In this document: in pieces, positions 1-13,000 of the stretch
How the letters are laid out: the number at the start of each line of letters is the position of its first letter
How positions within the stretch are numbered: position 1 is the stretch's first letter
Source: Hypoxylon rubiginosum
Taxonomy: Eukaryota; Ascomycota; Sordariomycetes; Xylariales; Hypoxylaceae
Direction of reading: 5' to 3'
Length of the DNA stretch: 64,000 nt
Assembly (NCBI GenBank): GCA_902806565.1
Contig: CADCXA010000027.1
Coordinates: 558,001-622,000 of the forward strand
Notes under the pieces: model-generated
Told to the model about the DNA's origin: nothing
Databases searched by the model: none
What the model saw: the letters and a program-made list of their open reading frames with translations, nothing else
Program-made: the position numbers and the translations under genes

Positions 1-1432
1 TGGTAGTTGAGAGTACGAATAGCCTTATGCTCAGCCTAGGTATCGACCACTATGCCAGACAACATCCTAACCTGTCTAAGAACATGCATATCCGCATCTT
101 TGACCATTTCCTATGCTAGGTACGAAGTTTTCATAGGAGCCGAACAGATTTGTGTTTGCTGATGATCTGTCCCTTTTCACCTAATCTCTTCGCTTTTTTC
201 TTGGTTGACCCGCGCAGGATGAAGACGGAGGTTATGAGGTATGTTGCAGCGGTTCATAGTTGTGATATATAGACACGCTACGAAACAGTTAAGCTACTAC
301 ATCAAGACCATCTTTGCAGAGCAGTACGATGTCTTCGTATGGTTCGACTGAAACGACGGCTGTTGGTGCGTTCGAAGCAGCACAGCCTAAGGAAGTCTTT
401 TGATAAGGGGGGATATTCCGGTTCAAAGTCTAACATTAGAAGATGAAGTGATTATAATCAAGGTCGCTCGTTAAATGATATTAAGCGCAGAAAATAGTGA
501 TAACATTGTTCATGGCTGCGAAGAATCATAGTATCGTCTTCTGGTCCTAATGGCTATGAAGCGAATGTTGTATTTTCACTGTTCACCACCTTCACTACTT
601 CCATATCACCTCCAGAGAACAACCATGGTAAAAGAGTAAAAATATTGAATAGATAAGAATACCCCAAAAAAAAAAACTCCGCTGGGATGCATTCAAATTA
701 TGGTCTATCAGCACGCTCAAATCAGATTGCCGCCATCCGAAAATGTGGTCCCGTGGATCCTTTCTGCTTAAAACCCATTTTTTAGATTCGCTCCGCCGCT
801 AATAAGAAAAAGCCGACTCGTGATATTCGGCTCTAGCCCGATCAAGGATCGTAATATCAAGACCCTTTCGGACGTGTGAGGTGGATGAGTAAAAGCAAGA
901 GATTGCCGAGTATATCGACAACGAGTGTGATGAAGGGAGCCGCCCGAAACGCGAGGTTTCTATCAGCAACGTTTCGAAGCCCCAACAACGTAATTCATCT
1001 CCGCGATCTCGTCGCAATCACCAGCTTTCTTGTTTGGCATGAACAATAAGCCAAACATATATGTTGCTATGCATGTTCATGTCTCGTCCTGTCATCGTCT
1101 CGTTGTGCTCAGTCCCTCACTCCATTATCCCAAATATCATTTCCCAATGTTGTACACTCTTCCGAATAAGAGGGGCGATCTGATCCTTCCAAAAAAAAGA
1201 CAATAATAAAAAGTTGAGTGTTAAGTCACTAGTGGGTCGCAGAAAAGACCTCATTTATGACTCGCTTAGAGAGCAAACGGCGCAATCGTGGAAACCCTAT
1301 CAGTTTATCACGACCGTGCCATTTGCCGCCCACTGCCCGGCACACCCTATTGGCTATGACACCCGAAGGAGACCAGAGCGGAAGCGCTAGAAATGATTTC
1401 TTATGTGAGATTGCATAATACCTAGAGGAAAT
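1..1432. other. Intergenic region, no supported gene
   Basis: No reading frame here has recognisable protein character, and no tRNA or rRNA is visible. The right part must hold the 3' untranslated region of the kinase gene that ends at 1433 on the minus strand. A poly-A run lies near 664-676. A copy of the hexamer CCTAGG followed by TA occurs at 35-42, one of a dispersed set of CCTAGG-centred motifs in this window. Confidence 0.6.
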
Positions 1433-4400
1433 TTATGCCTCGTATTGATTTTGCGTAAGGATCTTCTTAGCCGTTTCCGTACTGCCGATGCTCGTTTGCG
1501 TGTCGCGCCTCTTTGGATTCGACAGCGTCCTGCCCAAGGGCGAACTGTTATGGTCCTTGATCGGGTTCCGTTTCTTAGGCTTCATAACGAGACCCTCGTC
1601 ACTATCACTCCCATCTTCATCATCGATAGCTTTTGTAGTTAGAAGGGAAGATGTAGCTAATGGACGGTGTGGTCGAGGAAGCAGCAGTGTTTGGTATGGC
1701 TCGTCATCTTCCAGAGGGAATCCTGAGATTGGTTCCTTGGTAAGAGCAGGCGGAGTTAAGGAGTCGGTCGTGTCGATCAGGGAAGGACGGTCCACCGACC
1801 CCGGTTTTAAGAGGAAATCACCCTCAGCATCGGCAGATACTGAGCTGGCACCGCTGAGTAGCGCTGGCAGTGACGGGTCTGAGCGAAATATATGCGAGTC
1901 CTCACTTTGGCCCGCGAGGTTGGGTAAGCTCACAGGACTTGCCGATTCACTTGGGCTAGTGAGTGGTGTCATAATGGTGCTGGTGGACGCTGAAGCCGAT
2001 GTTGCTGCGGTTCCAGTGTCCCCTCTAGAGGGCGATCGAGCGCGATCCAACCTGAGCTCGTCATCAGGAGAAGGAGGACAGGGGGTATATGTGGTGTTTT
2101 CTAGATGTGTTGCGAACAGCTCTTCGCGCTTTGCTTGTTGTTCGGCTTCTCGTTGCTGCCGGCGTATCATTTGTTCATGAGCTCGCGCAAAAGACTCCGG
2201 GGTGGAAGAGTTGTAGACTCTGGGTGGTGGCGTCTTGCCTTCCAATTGCAGCGCTCGATGGGCGGTCATTGGTCGTTTGTCAAGCTCTACTGTACCCATA
2301 TGAGTTTCGTGCATGTTGGGGTCTGAATTCGGCTGCCCGTGCTGGTAGGCGCGAATGGCTCGGGTAGAAAAGAACATGGGAGAAGGTAAGGCGTGCGTTT
2401 CGCTAGAATAGTGCGACTTGGACTCGGGAGGTTGAACGGAGATGGGACGTTTGGGCAGTTCCACATTTCCCGCTGCTACCGCCGTGCTTAGTCCTACTTT
2501 GGCGTCGGCACGTTTATCATTGGATCCAAAAAGTCCGCGATCTACTGATCGAGAGCGAGACGATTCGTCCCCTTGTCCTATATCTCTAGCTTTCCGTAGA
2601 GAAACAATCGGGTCATCCCGGATGCACGTTTCGAGAGCAGGAGTATTCGGCGTAGTGTACGATTCTTTTGTAGGCGAAAGAGCAAGGATTGCATTGGTGA
2701 TTGATCTCGTTCGGCCGTGACGGTGACTTAAGTGGCCTCTGACAGAAGACAAAGATGTGGAGGTCGACGGTGGTCCAGTCAGATCTGCATGTCTGTCAAA
2801 ATCGATGTTGGAACCGCTAGCATTGCGCCTAAAATCGCCGCCTACCAAGCTCGCACCGCGTTGGGGAGAATCCGGAACGTCATGAACGGGAGACCCCTGG
2901 GGGGATGCGGTGACACTCTGCGATAGAGGATGATCGCTCTCCCTCAAAGTAGCGAAATAATCATCGGGCCGCAAACTTTTCCGGCGAGCCTCTCGACCAT
3001 GTGGCACTGACACGTTGAGAGGCGTATCTCCCGCTGAGCTAGCAGCACTGCTTGCCGCCCTTCTCCTCGACGAGTGACCTTCCGGCCTCTCAGAGCGTGG
3101 GTGCATTACCTTACCCACAGCCTTCTTCACAACCGAACGAGCCCTCTCGAGGAAGGTAAGCGGGATGACAGCACGCGTGATCTCCCGCTCGTCAACTTCG
3201 ATCTTGCGTCCAGAAGTGCGACGGGAGGGATCCGTCTCGTCGATCCAAGCGATGAGATTTGGGATGCCTTGAACGACCCAGGGGTGGCGCTTCACTTCCC
3301 TTAACCTAATCCTCTTCTCAGGATTCTTAGTTAGCATGCGGCGCAAGAGGTCGTACAATAAATCATCAACCTCTTCGTAAGCAAGAATACAATCGTCGCG
3401 GTATGGCTCATGATTGACACGCTTGTACAGCGACGTAGACGACGGGTAGTGTTGAGGATCGACCGGCTTAAGTCGGCGGCGAGGAATGTATACATCCTCC
3501 TTAGCGATCTTGTGGAACATTTGAAACTCGTCTTCAGCCATGAACGGAATACGAGCAAAGATAAGGCAATATAGCGTCACCCCTAGAGACCATACGTCGA
3601 TCTGCTCCGAGATTTTTGGTTGCTCTATATTCGGGTCTGTGTAGCACAACTCCGGCGCAAAGAAAGCAGGCGTGCCGACAGTCTTAGCTAGCTCGAGATC
3701 ATCGTCGAAATCCCGGGCCTCGGACTCCGATACAAGCTCGTCTGCCTCTCCTTCGCGGATGGGTCGACCGAAATATGAGACACCGAAATCGGAGATTTTC
3801 ACTCTGTGGTCTCTAGTCCACAGGAGATTAGCGGGTTTGATATCGCGATGGACGACGCCTTCGTAATGCAAGTATTCCAAGCCAAGTACCGTGTCTCGGA
3901 ACGTAGCACGAGCATCTTCAATTGTGAAGCAGGGGACGTAAGAAAAATCATCTGCGAAAGGGTCGTGCGGTTGTGGATTGCAGTCGACTGACGACATATG
4001 GGAGATAATCGAATCGGCCATGCTCGGAGACCGACCGCGAAAGATGACATCCTCGGGGTACGTGCTGGTTAACGTCCTGTCTAGGGCAGTTGACGATCCA
4101 GGCTGAGAGCGCAGAGGACCAGGAGTCTCTATGTCACCCTCATCGTAGATGCCGACGCCGAGCGAAGATAGGTCATATTCCGACCGGAAAGGAGTGCTCG
4201 CGCGAGAACCCGAAGGCGCAGACCGGCCATGCGAACGAGTCGGGGATGGGACTCTGGATCCTGGCCTCGAAGACGCCGACGCTGCCATCCTGGATGATCG
4301 GACAGACCCAATCCCTTCCCTCCCTAGAGAACGCGGCTGACCTTCGGATTCGTCATCGTTGGCGGTGCCGTACTCGAGACTCCAGTAATCCTCGGGGCCT

Positions 4401-5326
4401 TTCTGGGTCTGCAGCATCTTGGCTCTTTTCACGTCATTTAGCGCCTGTCGTTTTTCCAGGAGCTGAATGTAGTGCTCTTCTTCGTCGGTACCCAGTTCCC
4501 CGCTCATCTCTTTCTCGACCCTCCTCCTTTCGAGGTTGCAGATGTAGGGCAAGCCCTTCTTCCGCCATACGACTTCCCCCAATTCGACATGTTCCAAGAC
4601 CATATAGATCTTCTTGAACTCGGGGTCGTCAATAATCTCGAGCAGGGCGACGACGTTGGGGTGGCGGATCTTCTTGAGAATAGCAATCTCCCTTTTCGTT
4701 TTGTCCTGGGGAGATGCTGTAACCTTTCCTAGGCGGCGCTTCTTGGAGAATCTGGGAATGATTTTGATTGCGACATTCTCGCCGGTCTCGAGGTTCCGGG
4801 CTAATTTGACCTTGCCGTGCACACCCCGTCCGAGCTCTTCGATCACTTCGTACTGGTTGATGATCTTCCGTCCCGTCATCATGTCCATGTCAACGAGAGC
4901 CTTGTGCGTCCTATATTCACGATGGTCAGTTGGTGCAAAGCGGATCTAGAGCGTAAAGCTCCTATAGAACAGAGAGACCAGGGTTCGAACTAGGTCGCGA
5001 CTTCGGCTACGACGCCCACCATCCTGATCAAGAGGCGGCGTCCTAGTCACGGAGCCGTACATGCAATGCAAAAGGAGGCGGGAAACTCACTCTCGGACTC
5101 TGTGGTTCTGCAGCGGGTGCAGATAGGGACTAGCGGCCATAGCTACCGGTGTGGAAGCCTCGGAGGCGGAGTGTACTGAGAAGGCATTGGAGCGAGTACT
5201 CGTAGGACTGAACAGACCGGGCGAAGATATCGGGGTGCTATTCGCGGTCCTGGAGGGAATCGCGGGGAGGGTGGGATTATTGTCGGCAAGGGGATGAGGG
5301 GGTTGCGTTGGTTGTTGAGGATCCAT
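1433..5326 (-). CDS. Ser/Thr protein kinase, SNF1-activating (Ssp1/Sak1/CaMKK-like)
   Basis: Two exons, 5326-5091 and 4910-1433, joined across a 180-nt intron (4911-5090; donor GTGAGT, acceptor TATAG), give about 1237 residues. The junction restores a readable VRETHKALVDMD segment that leads into the kinase domain. The glycine loop is GRGVHGKV and the ATP-binding Lys is near residue 128. The catalytic loop HRDIKPANLL has its Asp near 435, DFG is near 453, and the activation segment is TVGTPAFFAPE. About 190 residues rich in Ser, Arg and charged residues separate the N-lobe from the alphaE region; such inserts are known in fungal Ssp1/CmkC-type kinases. Beyond the C-lobe (about residue 630) lies a long Ser/Pro-rich, apparently disordered tail. 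Family knowledge: these kinases phosphorylate the activation loop of AMPK/SNF1. Assignment as an upstream AMPK kinase is by motif and architecture and is fairly secure; the exact orthologue is inference. Confidence 0.9.
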
Positions 5327-6068
5327 AACGGAGGTAGGGTGTCGGGGACTCTGAAGGTGGAGGTATTGTGGTCACCATTCTGGTGGGATATCGAAGCATG
5401 TCGTCGCTAGTCCGTGACGGACAAGAGAGGTGGGAGGGAGGCGGAACTTTAGGAAGCCATCGCTATAGCTGTAGTATGGTGGGATTGGACACGAGACACA
5501 GACACGCAACTGACACGCGAGTTGGAAGCGAGAGCAGAACAGCCAAATTGAATCTCGATTTACACCAAGGCAACAGGTCAAGGTAGTAGTAGAAGTGAAT
5601 TTGTCAAGCGAAGTAGTTTTTTAGATTGTTGTCGTCGTCCAAAGGGAAAAAAAGGAGTCCAAGAAGGAAAGAAGAAGAAAAAGGGAATAGAAGGAATTGG
5701 AATGATTCGTTCTGCAGAATGGGACGATGATGAACGAACCGGACGATAGATGCAGAAGTGGGCAAAAAAATAAAAAAAAATATTGGTAGGTAAATGAGAA
5801 AGTTTGGTCTGACTCTCTGGCGTGAGTGGAGAGATTGTTGCAGCAGCCACCAGTGTCCAGCGCAAGGAAAGCCAGCGAGGAAAAGCCAGTAAGAAGAGAG
5901 CCAGACAAGAAGAAACGCAGCCCACCAGCCCAAAAGACTTGAAAGAGGCCAATGACGGAGGGGGTACCCACTAATACGTAGCTACTTTGACCGGAGCTAA
6001 GATTGATAATCGGATGTCTGTGTGGTTTTTGTAGTTTTTGTGCTGCACACCCAGGCGGGTCCACATAG

Positions 6069-6146
6069 GCCCCCCCTACCCCGTACCCCCCTACCCTTTC
6101 TACCCTTTCTACCCCCTCTACCCCCTCTAAACCCCCCTACACCCCA
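6069..6146 (-). repeat. G-run tract (C-rich on plus strand), G-quadruplex-prone
   Basis: The plus strand is a run of CCCC-TA, CCC-TTTCTA and CCCCC-TCTA units. The minus strand therefore carries nine or so runs of three to seven G separated by loops of two to five bases. It lies about 740 bp upstream of the kinase start codon, with the G-rich strand being the coding strand of that gene. Folding into a quadruplex is inference from the pattern. Confidence 0.7.
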
Positions 6147-6562
6147 GGCTTCGCCAGGCCGTCCACCGTCCAGGGCCAGTGGATACAGGACACAGGCCAC
6201 AACAGGTTTTTGGTGTACCTTGTATGCCTGGTAAGTTACTATTGTATGTATCTTTGTATATGCGGACCCGGTTTTGGTTGGTGACACTACCATTGATATG
6301 TACGCTGCACTATACTGAGCCGGGGGTGTCAAGGGTAGGTACTATGAGATGTTGCACGGTACGCGACTCGCACTGGCTGACTGGGCTTTTACCTAGCGGA
6401 CCTTGAAATAGTCGGGCACTGACCAACTGTACATTCTGTCCCGTAGTGGACTACGGACTGTGGACTGTGGACTTGGACGATGGACTACCTAATGGAACAT
6501 GAGGGGCAATTTTCAGGGAGGAGTCTAACCTAACAACAACCGCCAGCGCCAGCGTCAACACG

Positions 6563-6594
<32 letters not shown>
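6563..6594. repeat. (GACA)8 microsatellite
   Basis: Eight perfect tandem GACA units are read directly from the sequence. Confidence 0.95.
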
Positions 6595-7035
6595 GCCCAG
6601 TCGACCCATTCTATGTACCTTTTTCTCCAGAGGATCCGTTGCTTGGCGATCTTTGACACGTACAGTATTTTAGAAAGTAACGGAAAGTTAAGTTCTTGCT
6701 CCGAGATGCATTATATGAAGAGACAGAGACCCGTCTTCATACATAGTACAGCTTCATCATACGTGGAGGACTGTCGTATGAGGCCCCTCAGTACCTTGGT
6801 GTCCGGGGCAGCTTTGGCTTAGGCTTAGGCTTTGTCTATTGATTCATCTCGATTCATCTTGATTCATCTTGAGCATCGTCCTTCCGCTTCTCCTCAATTC
6901 CATCTTTCTCTTTCTTCTACCTCATACATCTCAGACCTAGCTCAATCGACATAGAATAGCAATTTAGTAGTCCGGATCGGGAATAGTGTAGACGTACCGG
7001 CAGACATTCGGAATCGCCATACTATGTACGTATGC

Positions 7036-7055
7036 CTCTCTCTCTCTCTCTCTCT
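7036..7055. repeat. (CT)10 microsatellite
   Basis: Ten perfect CT units, in non-coding DNA. Confidence 0.95.
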
Positions 7056-10000
7056 ATTGCTTGCCGCGGGATTCGCTCCCCGGCTGCTCCTATTTGGCAA
7101 CACTCAGCTATGCCAATTAATGATCCAATTGATTGAACTATCTAGGCAGCTAGGTAGCAGACGATACTCGGGCTCATTTCACTTCACGAACGAAATACCG
7201 TATGATCTAACGCTGATTGAGGTGAGTAGCGCCTTGGAGGGTTGCGGCTATGTATACCTAGCGGTAGGGGTTAGTATGTATCTGGTTATGCGCGTAGAAT
7301 ACAGTACGAAGTACGAGGGGGGAACGCCTCGAGGTTCGAGGTTCGATAATAAAGGGGTGGGATCGCAATCCAGCAATTCCGGCATGGGTCAGGGATGCTA
7401 GTCCAAGGATGTGGCAGCTTATCGCAACGAGAGTCTGTGTGTTGCCGGGGTTTCTATTGGCTGTGTCTTGCAGCCGTACTATGTAGAGATGTTCCAAGCT
7501 GTTTTCGGTCGTCCAGTGGGTTGATAGACAAGGCCGTTACGTTGGATATACGCAACCTTGAAGTCAACCCAGGGGAGTATCCATTACATCTCTATCATAC
7601 CAAGTTAGTATTGCGCTACTTCGTACATTCGAGCCCTGAGTACCGATCGAGATTGATTGCGAGACCTGCGAGACGTAGTACTAACACTAGTGTAGCTTCA
7701 TGGCCAAGTAAAGTCGTTAAGGGATGATAAGTAAAAGATAAGGCCAGCCAACCACGTGTCGTCTAACTCCTCGAGACAAGAGAAGAAGCGGGAGGCAGCC
7801 TTAACAGGCAGGGAAAATTCCCCAAAAAGGGAGAAAGGGAGATACAGATACTTCGAGCGAAGTGGTGAAGTGGTGAGGTGGACTCAAGCGTGCGGCTACG
7901 CTCCCCAAATTTCGTTGACCGGTGGGCGGGTACGGTACATTGGAACATTGGAACATTGGAACGTTAGAAACATTATCAGTCTCCGCGGTCCAATCTCATT
8001 GGAGATATTCGTCTACTATAGTATAGCAGAGTCAACACTGCGCTGCCAATGATTCAGGTATTGGTCCCGGCAAGAAATCCGCAGCGGCACATTGTGGTGT
8101 GATTTCATTAATATTAGAATATTAGAAAAGACATATCACGTCGCACAGCGAGCAACGTGCTGCCCTGCTATGTACGTGAGCATCGAGGATCGCGTTTCCA
8201 ATCTACAGATGCATTTCACACCTTTTCAACTTCAGCCCAACGAATCGACCCATACTGACGAACATGATGAGAGAGAAAAAAAATTTGGACGGCGCGTTGA
8301 ATAGTCAACCGCGTTTTTTTCTCCCTGGATGGCATCAATGTCACCACATAGAGCCCAGCACATACTTCTCTATCACCAATTACTAGTCTTCCATTCATAC
8401 ACCATCTTGATAGCCCTTCTTTAAAGGTTTCGGCAAGAGAACATCTACTTCCTTGCCTACTGCCTTGCGAGGGCTGGAGGGCTGCGACGAGGACTGCGAG
8501 GTAGCCACCCATCATTGTTCCGCCTTTCGGCCGGCTTGTTTGTTTAAAGAGGAATATCATCCCTGAAATATCGCTCTCATTCGTATATGGTGCCGCCACG
8601 GTGGTTGCCTTAGACTTCTAGCTTCTTGCTGATCCGGGCCTGTCCGGCTCGGTTCAAATGCTGAAGCCATTGTCGATCGACAATGCCCACAATTCAAATA
8701 TATCGTCAATCTGATCGACAGCCTTGTTCCGGTAACGATAACTGCCAATCATCGCAGATAAAAAAGATTATCAATCTTTAATCTTTACCACGCGTGGGAT
8801 GTCCGAAGAAGGAGAATCTTGTAGTGGACGAGAAGGATACGCACTGCTATACTCCAATTTCTCCTTTAGTCAGTAACAACCGACGATTGGCAAGGCTGTC
8901 GCCGTTTTAGATTTTGTCAATTCTATGCGGTCGTGAGGTATGTCGCCGTCAAATTTGTCAAACTTGTCTATAAACGGATACCGAGATAGCTATTATGTCG
9001 ACCAGGGGCGTCGCCGTACCCCTTAGAGATGTCGCTTTCTATTCTGCAGCAATACTATAAAATGAGTTAGGGGAATATGTGATTTGGTGACCGCGCTGCG
9101 GTTTAATTCCGCGTACCTAGGATAGTGACGTCTCTTCAGGAATAGAGCTTCCCCGGACTTGTGGAGTAGAAGAGGTTAGGCTGAGAAGATTGGTTGGTCA
9201 CAGCAAATACATAGGTACGCTAGTAGTAGTTGGCAAATTCAGCGAATGTCCCATCCCTCCGTTTCCCAATCGCTCAGACAGGTATCGATTGCATGTCTTC
9301 AACGAGCCTTGGTCGCTTCTAGTGGTCGTTTCGAGTTTAGCAAGGGCAGTAAGCACATGCTGTCGTGACTTTGCAGTTCTGCCACTTACAGCAAGCCACT
9401 CTCGAGAGGGCGCATTTATTTACCCTTTACTCTACGGATGGACGTCTACGGACAGCGATCCCTGGCAACGGGGAAACATCCATATCATCACCACACTGTA
9501 ACATTTGTTCTCCAAGTCGGGGTGCATCGACCGCAGTCTGGACCACCAAGTCGGCGTCCCAAAAGGAGTGCTGAGTTCACGATGTCATGTCATCCAAGGC
9601 AGGAACTCAACCGCTGTCCGATATACCACACGTGCTCCGCTCGTAAGCCGGAAATCCCAAGGCGTTGTCAAGGACTCGCCGAAAAGGCCAATTCTTCAAA
9701 GACCCCTTTTCCCCACCCACCCACACTTTTTCCCCAGACTCCTTCGTCCTTTCAAGATTCGAAGAGCGTCTTATGCAGGGTTTCCTGCAACTTGCGCCGT
9801 CAGGGCCTGGGGAATCGACGGCGATGGGAATGTCGACTGTATGTTGGTAAAATACGCAGCGCTAACGCCAATGCTAATGATGAATGGGTGAATAAACCCC
9901 GCCTTGCCCGCCACCCAAATGCGGTCATTGACGAGAATGATACCTCGCTTCGGACCTACGAGACCACTACGCTACGACGCGCCGTTGCACCGCAGGATGA

Positions 10001-13000
10001 TGGTTTTTCCTTTGAGAAGCGACTATTAGAAATCGTCGATTCACATATGGATATACATGGGATCTATGGAACCACGTTGAACCTGCGAATGCCATTCAGC
10101 AAAAAAAGGGGGGACAATGTATGTTATGCGGCAACGGGATCGCTCGGGACGTGAGTGTTTAGGTCTTCCTATAGAAATGGATATGTTCAATGCCCAATTA
10201 CCAAATCCCAAATCCCAAATCCCAACGTAGATACATACATAGATGTCGGTGATCTTCGTTGGGAATATCCGTTCAGAGGCATTGCTGCACCTATCACAAA
10301 CCCTCGACCTAAGCAGCTAAGCAGCTAAGGTACCCAGAGCGGGACAGGGTACAGGGATAGGAATGATTACGATGACGCTACTACGCAGCAGGTATGGATT
10401 TACTCCTGAGCACATTATTTCCCGCCGCAAGCGACAATCGTTGTTATATCCAGGGTTTCCGCTTGAGATTAAGATACCTAGGTAGGGAGGGAAAAGCAGA
10501 AATAGATTCTACTTAGAAGGGAACCATCACGTTGAGTATAGGAGGGGGGTACGTAGATGGCTATACCGTGGACGGAAGAGTCTCCGGATGAAAGCAGGTG
10601 AAGTTCGATTCAGTCATTCATGGGATTCAAGAGTGCAATCAATGCGAATGTCAGTAGCATATAGCATATAGCATACACCACGACATGCATATTAGGGGTA
10701 GCACCGCAGTCATCCGCGCTGGATGATACTAAACAGCAGCAGGATTACCAAACAGAAGAGGGCATCCCAGGCTCGAAGTATCATATTCTCCACGGGGTTC
10801 GGCGCCTTAGGAACGTTTTAGTGGACGGATGGCGTGGGTTGTGATAAGTGCCTTGCAGGAACCTGGGGTAATGGCATTATGGGCTTCCTCTCCTCAGCAC
10901 AAAAACTCCCATGGCTACCATGACTCCCATCCCGTCCTGTGTCAGCTCCTTGCATGCGTCTGGCGCTTTCAATACGTAAAACGTTTCCTCTTCGGTTGAC
11001 ATGAATGGGATTTCGAGAAATCCCCTTTGCCAAAGTTCCAAGCCGTACGACACAGTGTCGTTACCCATGTTCCTATTCCCCTATACATGTACCGTACCGT
11101 ACAGTGTCGTCAAGAGCCTGCATTATATTACCTGCGTTCGTGTGCCTTGTGTAGTAGTAGTTGTTGATGTGAACGTAACGCTCCTCGTTCCGGATGCCTC
11201 CCTCGCAATGCTGTTTTCTGGGGTTCCGGCCGATGGAAATGACCTATCATTTTCTGTTATTTGTTACGTGAAAGCCATCGCGATCTCCAAGACACTGCAA
11301 CATCGAATCCATTTCAACACGCATTTCGGTGCGACGGTAGAGGAGAGTCCAACCTTGGTACTCTTTGACGCTAACTACTATGTAGAGACCTCTAGGTCGC
11401 AAATCATCTCGGCCCGAGTCCGTTGATATGCGACAGCTAATCGCCGAAGAACCTCTGCTAGCTTAGAAGGACTAGAGGATCATCTGCCTACGCCGCTCTA
11501 CCTACTGCTAACCTTTTCCGCCTCGACTCAACACCAATCGGGCATAGAAATGAGCCGTGTAAAAGCACGTCCGTCGTACCCCGTGGAACAAGCTGTTAGG
11601 ATTTCGAGTTCCACAGGCAGTTTCTCGCGACTATCTAAGCAGGCGGCAGTAGATACATGGATTCTACTGGACCGACTTACATAGACCAAGGCCTGCCTAG
11701 TAGCCAAGGAAGAGGTAGGAGTTACATAGTATGTGTGCTAATTTGAGGTTGGTTCTTTGGCTAGCAAAAGGAAAAGATCGACATTTCACGGCCAAATCTG
11801 ATGTTTTAATTATGGCTGTTGGAGAACTCGCGTCCTTCATTTCGCCTGTGCAGATGAGGAGTCATCTAGGTCTAGGTAGTCTACATGATTCAGCCCACGA
11901 TAAATCTCGTTAGAGTGTGACTGAGTGTGACTGGAAGTGATAATTAGGATTGCGCTTATAGCCCGAAGCAGCCCCCCTATTTTTATCCACCTAGCTTCAC
12001 CCTTCACCTAGGTGCCAAATCCAGCATCTTCTCGGCCGACAAAAGTAATTGACGCATCCGAGCCGAACTCCATTCACTATCATCATTGTCACCCTACCTA
12101 CTTCGTACCTCGTACCTCTCACACCTACCTATCATTAGCTCTATGCTATACTTTGTAGTACTGTACTAATCTTAGAAGAGTCTCGTGCTAGGCGTGGCGA
12201 TGCTACTTTTTCGTCCATCTGCCCAGCTGTCTATCGCACTACCTATATTAGACCTAGCTGGCGTAGAGCAAACAGTCACTCCAATGAGAAGACACAGTTC
12301 TTCCCACCCGAATCACGTCCGAATCATAAGTGTTGGGAGGTAGAAGGATGTTGACTTTCGCCCCGATCACACATATTCTACTTGATCGACTTGTTTGTAA
12401 TAGGTTGCCACATCTCCAACTACCTAGCCACAGTCGTACAGCCCTTCAAACTCACTACTAGACCTCCCTTCCCCTCCCCCTCCCCCGCTCCTATCCGTCC
12501 CCTATCTTCTACCCTATCATCGCTATCGTCATATTGGGTTACACATGAAGTCACATCTTTCGTGTTTTTCATCAAAGGTGTTTGCCATGAGTTAGTTCTT
12601 GGTATACTCCGGATCACTCGGGCTTGAAACCCTCCTTTTCTATTTTTCCAAGCCCGGGTCGCAACGGTAAAGACTTCGCAGTACTATGGGGAACGCCGGC
12701 TCCGCCTTGGACGGGCACACCTTAGCGCTGCACGTCATCTTCCTCTACGTAACCCTTGCGTTGATAGCGATGGCGAAGTGTACGAGTAGCGCTCGTTTGA
12801 CTGGGTAAAGGTTTCGCACACAGCTGAGTGTCGCGCTGAAACTTGAGGGAAATGACCGCATGTTGCATTCAGCTCATCAGACCCTCCCTTCTTCTTCACC
12901 CCGTCGCAGATTCGACGGCATCTCGGTGATCACTAGGGTCGTTCTCTCTCTCTCGACTGGTAGCCAACATGTGATATTGCCAAGCCTTGGAATCTCAGAT

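Noticed and set aside
1488..2180. 230-codon plus-strand frame opposite the kinase
   Set aside because: It is the antisense shadow of the kinase's Ser-rich tail and has no independent motif.
4965..5010. GGGTTCGAACTAGG inside the kinase intron, resembling a B box
   Set aside because: No A box or pairing acceptor and D stems on either side; probably coincidence.
6069..6146. Interstitial telomere repeat
   Set aside because: Units are CCCTA-like only in part; no run of the fungal TTAGGG repeat occurs.
9438..10154. 238-codon open frame on the plus strand
   Set aside because: Composition is erratic, no motif is recognisable, overlapping frames are equally open, and no plausible splice-extended model was found.
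10877..11068. 63-codon minus-strand frame with fairly protein-like sequence
   Set aside because: Too short, with no signal peptide, motif or supporting exon; an overlapping frame is as long. Left as chance without transcript data.
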